Assembly: GCF_026104355.1 (NCBI RefSeq)
Contig: NZ_CP110535.1
Span: 1,054,001 to 1,118,000 of the forward strand
Origin: Halomonas sp. BDJS001
GTDB lineage: Bacteria > Pseudomonadota > Gammaproteobacteria > Pseudomonadales > Halomonadaceae
DNA: 64,000 bases
Reading direction: 5' to 3'
A program made the position numbers and the translations under genes. Positions within the stretch are counted from its first letter, which is position 1, and the number at the start of each line of letters is the position of its first letter. Shown piece by piece: positions 61,088-64,000 of the stretch. The notes under the pieces were generated by a model. It had not been told where the DNA came from and searched no databases. It saw nothing but the letters and a program-made list of their open reading frames with translations.

Positions 61088-61619
61088 TGCATCGCTCCTT
61101 GAGAATAGTGAACTTGATTAGGCATTTCTCAGGTTAGACCATATGTGCATGAGTGCAAGCCCTTGTTTCAATGTGGTGTAAGTTAAAAGTGCTGGTCAGA
61201 AGCGAAATGCGATGTTAGGATGCGCCCTCCTCGCATGTGTTGACCCCTCCATCACGACGGTAAGCGTTAAACTGCATAATTGTTAATGAGTAGATGTTAA
61301 TAGTTATTTGTAGTGTCGCTTGCGGGAACATCTCGCCAATTGCTAGATGTTCATTGCTGTGTAGATGGCGCGCCTCCAGTATTTTGCCACACGGGTGAAA
61401 TCGGCGCAGAAGGTCGCCACAGCGGTTGGCCCGCTGACGCGGTGTTTGCCAACCGGATGCTAGGTGCGACCGGCGTCTCCGACTCCATTGATGGCTTTGA
61501 CCGCTACGGCGGTGCCTGTTATCGACAATGACCACACTTTATGGCGTTGTACGATGACAGAGTCAGAGACGCTTATGATGTTTTTTGCCGGTACTTGCCG
61601 GCCTACCAAGGTGTGATTA
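61088..61619. other. Gap between csbD-like and deaD genes
   Basis: About 530 bp without a recognisable gene. The csbD promoter is at the left. An inverted repeat GAACATCT/AGATGTTC lies at 61326-61333 and 61345-61352. The stretch 61370-61530 is GC-rich and open in more than one frame on both strands, but neither translation resembles a known family. It could be a decayed gene or the long 5' leader often found before deaD cold-shock helicases. Confidence 0.4.
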
Positions 61620-63335
61620 ATGACCTCGACTTCTGTCGCCTCGCCGAGCTTCGGCGATCTAGCTCTTTTGCCTGCCGTTCTGTCTGCTGTTGAATCACAG
61701 GGCTACCTCGTTCCCTCGCCGATTCAGGCGCAAACCATCCCTGCGCTGCTTGAAGGCCGCGATATGTTGGGCCAGGCCCAGACGGGTACCGGCAAAACCG
61801 CAGCGTTTGCACTGCCGTTACTGTCACGTTTAGAACTAACTCGCCGCGAACCGCAAGTGTTGGTAATGGCACCAACCCGCGAGCTTGCTCAGCAAGTAGC
61901 TGCCTCGTTTAGTAAGTATGGCCAAAACCTCAAAGGGCTCGAAGTTGCGACCCTATGTGGCGGCCAAGAGTACCGTGAACAGCTGGGCGCCCTTAAGCGA
62001 GGCGCGCAAGTGGTTGTGGGTACCCCAGGCCGGATTATCGATCACCTGGATCGCGGCAGTTTGAAGCTTGATGGCCTCTCCGCCCTGGTGCTGGACGAAG
62101 CTGATGAAATGTTGCGCATGGGCTTTATCGACGACGTAAAACGCGTGGTCGCCGATACCCCGAAAGATGCCCAGCGTGTGTTCTTCTCAGCGACACTGCC
62201 CACTGAAATTGAGCGCATCGTTAACCGCTACCTGGTTAACCCGGTAAAAGTCGCCATTGAGTCTAGCACCACGACCGGCGAAAACATCGAACAGCGCATT
62301 GTGCGCGTCGACGGTGGCGCTAAGCTGGAAGCCCTGTCGCGTATTCTCGAAGTTGAGCCTGTCGATGGGGCCATCGTTTTTGTGCGCACCCGTGCGGCTT
62401 GTACCACCTTGGTTGAGCAGCTAACTGCCCGTGGCGTTAACGCCGCTGGCTTGTCCGGCGACCTCGACCAGAGCCTGCGCGAGCGTACTATTACGCGCTT
62501 GAAGCGTGGCAAAGTCGACGTGCTGATCGCCACTGACGTAGCAGCGCGTGGTCTTGACGTGTCGCGTATTACTCACGTTATCAACTACGATCTGCCTCAG
62601 GATGCGGAAGCTTACACGCACCGTATCGGCCGTACTGGTCGTGCAGGCCGCAGTGGCATCGCAATTACCTTTGCTGGCTTCCGTGAAGGCCGCAAAGTGG
62701 GCTGGATGGAGCAGGCAACCGGTCAGAAAATGACTGAAATGCCGCTACCCGACGAAGCCGCTATCCGTGCCCATCGCGATGACGTCTTCTACCAGCGTGT
62801 TATTGCTTCCTTAACGAAGGGCGCTGAAGAGCAGCGTGCTCTGATCGAGCGTCTCATCGAAGAGGGCCATGATCCGATCGAGCTGACCTGTGCGTTTGCC
62901 GCTATGGCGCGTGCTGACGAAGCACCGATTGGTCGCCTACAGCCACCGCGCAAAGAGAAGCCCTCGCGTGATGGTGCGTCTGGCGGTAAGCCGGGGGCAC
63001 GTCGCGAACGCACTGGTGCGCCGTCTGAAGGCATGACGCGCTACCGCGTATCGGTTGGCCATAAAGATGGTGTCAAACCTGGCCAACTGGTCGGTGCTCT
63101 CGCTAACGAAGGCGGCATTGAAGGCGCACGTATCGGTCGTATCGATATTCGCAATGCTTTCTCTGTGGTCGAGCTGCCGAGTGGCTTGCCCGCAACGATT
63201 CTGACCAAGATGGCCCGTGCCCGTGTGGCCGGTCGCCCGCTGGAAATCAGTGAAGACAGCGCACCGGCTGAGCGCGCTCCGCGCCGTCGTCGTGACGAAG
63301 GCGATGCGCCGGTTCGTCGTCGCGAACGCGCTTAA
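61620..63335 (+). CDS. deaD: DEAD-box RNA helicase DeaD/CsdA
   Basis: ATP-dependent RNA helicase for ribosome assembly and mRNA decay, cold-related. 571 residues: Q motif (FGDLALLPAV... YLVPSPIQAQTIP), motif I AQTGTGKTAA, Ia PTRELAQQ, II DEAD (LVLDEADEML), III SAT, and in the second domain DVAARGLDVSRITHV and HRIGRTGRAGRSG. After about 380 comes a dimerisation/linker region, then a DbpA-type RNA-binding domain (about 460-540, MTRYRVSVGHKDGVKPGQLV) and an Arg-rich tail. The tail is shorter than in E. coli DeaD. AAGGTG precedes the ATG. A strong terminator follows. Confidence 0.95.
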   Translation: MTSTSVASPSFGDLALLPAVLSAVESQGYLVPSPIQAQTIPALLEGRDMLGQAQTGTGKTAAFALPLLSRLELTRREPQVLVMAPTRELAQQVAASFSKYGQNLKGLEVATLCGGQEYREQLGALKRGAQVVVGTPGRIIDHLDRGSLKLDGLSALVLDEADEMLRMGFIDDVKRVVADTPKDAQRVFFSATLPTEIERIVNRYLVNPVKVAIESSTTTGENIEQRIVRVDGGAKLEALSRILEVEPVDGAIVFVRTRAACTTLVEQLTARGVNAAGLSGDLDQSLRERTITRLKRGKVDVLIATDVAARGLDVSRITHVINYDLPQDAEAYTHRIGRTGRAGRSGIAITFAGFREGRKVGWMEQATGQKMTEMPLPDEAAIRAHRDDVFYQRVIASLTKGAEEQRALIERLIEEGHDPIELTCAFAAMARADEAPIGRLQPPRKEKPSRDGASGGKPGARRERTGAPSEGMTRYRVSVGHKDGVKPGQLVGALANEGGIEGARIGRIDIRNAFSVVELPSGLPATILTKMARARVAGRPLEISEDSAPAERAPRRRRDEGDAPVRRRERA

Positions 63336-63378
63336 AGATTGATCAGTCGCCGTTAAACGGCGCCTGAGAAAATCTCAA

Positions 63379-63415
63379 ACGCCCCCGTACCTTTTCAGGT
63401 GCGGGGGCGTTTTTT
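63379..63415 (+). terminator. Strong intrinsic terminator after deaD
   Basis: ACGCCCCCGTACCT (63379-63392) pairs with AGGTGCGGGGGCGT (63397-63410), then six T. A small GCCGTT/AACGGC hairpin lies just before it at about 63350. Confidence 0.87.
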
Positions 63416-63454
63416 GCTACCTTATTCACCATTCACTAGATCACGGAGGATGAT

Positions 63455-64000
63455 ATGTCAGCACCACTACACGAATGGAATTTGGCGCCTAAAGAGGCGA
63501 GGGCGCTGCAAACAGAGCTGTCGAAGCGATTGGAGCTTGCTGACCGCTTAGCGCCGATAACACATATCGCCGGAGTGGATATTGGATTTGAAGAGAGTGG
63601 CGAAATCACCCGGGCAGCGGTGGTGGTATTGAAGTGGGATCCTGCCACCGCGCCCGATTTAAGCGTGGTGGAGCAGGTGGTGCACCGCGAGCCCACCCGT
63701 ATGCCGTATATTCCCGGTTTGCTTTCGTTTCGCGAAATCCCCGCCGCGCTGGGTGCGTTTGAAAAACTCAGCGTAATACCCGAGCTGGTGATGGTCGATG
63801 GTCAAGGGATTGCCCACCCACGCCGGCTAGGGGTGGCCGCTCACTTAGGGCTATGGCTGGATTTGCCCACCATTGGGATTGCCAAGTCACGCCTCTATGG
63901 CCAACACGCTGAGGTGGGCGAGCAGCGCGGCGACTGGGTGCCGCTTTACGCGGGGAAAGAGACCCTTGGTGCTGTTTTGCGCTCCCGCACCAAGGTGAAG
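63455..64000 (+). CDS. nfi: Endonuclease V, 3' end outside the window
   Basis: Repair nuclease that nicks DNA next to deoxyinosine. 182 codons are present and still open at the window edge (full proteins have about 225). The ATG at 63455 has CGGAGGA upstream. Catalytic acids are visible: Asp in AGVDIGF (residue 42), Glu in YIPGLLSFREIP (94) and Asp in MVDGQGIAHPRRLGVAAHLG (115), matching D35, E89 and D110 of the E. coli enzyme. GIAKSRLYG near 150 and KETLGAVLRSR near the end are also family motifs. It has its own start after the deaD terminator. Confidence 0.96.
   Translation, partial: MSAPLHEWNLAPKEARALQTELSKRLELADRLAPITHIAGVDIGFEESGEITRAAVVVLKWDPATAPDLSVVEQVVHREPTRMPYIPGLLSFREIPAALGAFEKLSVIPELVMVDGQGIAHPRRLGVAAHLGLWLDLPTIGIAKSRLYGQHAEVGEQRGDWVPLYAGKETLGAVLRSRTKVK

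Noticed and set aside
61215..61535. Minus-strand Arg/His-rich frame before deaD
   Set aside because: No start site, no family resemblance, and the opposite strand is equally open; not supported as a gene.

Overview
The window looks like chromosome of a gammaproteobacterium of the Halomonas/Vreelandella type. This is an inference from the overall style of the proteins (assimilatory nirBD/nasA genes, tripartite tricarboxylate transporter, OapA-type M23 peptidase, CsbD and PRC-barrel stress proteins, many chemoreceptors) and from moderately high GC with GC-poor intergenic DNA. No rRNA, tRNA, CRISPR array, insertion sequence or prophage was seen. Both ends cut through genes: an MFS transporter at the left and endonuclease V (nfi) at the right.

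Layout. 1-1.9 kb: MFS transporter and a cation diffusion facilitator. 2.0-10.1 kb: an orphan type VI secretion island made of VgrG, a DUF4123 adaptor, a 1146-residue MIX-motif pore-forming-type effector and a membrane DUF6708 protein that is the likely immunity protein. It is followed by a decayed copy of the immunity gene's 5' end and preceded by three operator-like inverted repeats. 10.2-11.0 kb: haloperoxidase-like hydrolase. 11.1-22.4 kb: nitrate/nitrite assimilation, with nirD (frameshifted), nirB and a NasC-like flavoprotein on the minus strand and nasA, cobA, a nitrite channel and a PP2C/Ser-Thr kinase fusion on the plus strand. The divergent centre carries two leader terminators. 22.4-25.3 kb: MFS exporter, dkgB, arfA with a hairpin over its stop codon, and a DUF1127 protein. 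25.4-30.4 kb: a long inverted repeat and a signalling module (OmpR-type regulator, a cysteine-free molybdopterin-fold periplasmic protein, a hybrid histidine kinase with REC and HPt, and a REC-EAL protein). 30.6-45.3 kb: two chemoreceptors with CheR-tethering C-termini, an ABC exporter, a tctCBA operon ending in a cytoplasmic gamma-glutamyltransferase-like enzyme, a split chromate transporter, a FadR-type regulator, DUF1415 and a diguanylate cyclase. 45.5-50.7 kb: GNAT, LLM flavin oxidoreductase and SDR genes, then the nitrate regulator NasR (NIT-ANTAR) and a NarK/NasA-type nitrate transporter. 51-57.7 kb: patatin, a CZB-domain protein, and a cell-wall group (two L,D-transpeptidases of different families and an M23 endopeptidase). 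58.1-64 kb: LysR, glutathionyl-hydroquinone reductase, PRC-barrel, CsbD, DeaD helicase and nfi.

How it fits together. The clearest network is nitrate assimilation. The NarK-type protein would import nitrate; NasA with the flavoprotein would reduce it; NirBD would reduce nitrite using siroheme supplied through CobA. NasR, encoded 30 kb away, is an RNA-binding antiterminator. Hairpins with six-base loops, the shape ANTAR proteins bind, are visible ahead of the nir operon and ahead of narK, with a weaker pair ahead of nasA. Leader terminators follow in the nir and nasA cases.

Three genes (nirD, the hybrid kinase and the diguanylate cyclase) each appear to lack a single base. Either they are disrupted in this strain or the assembly contains single-base deletions.
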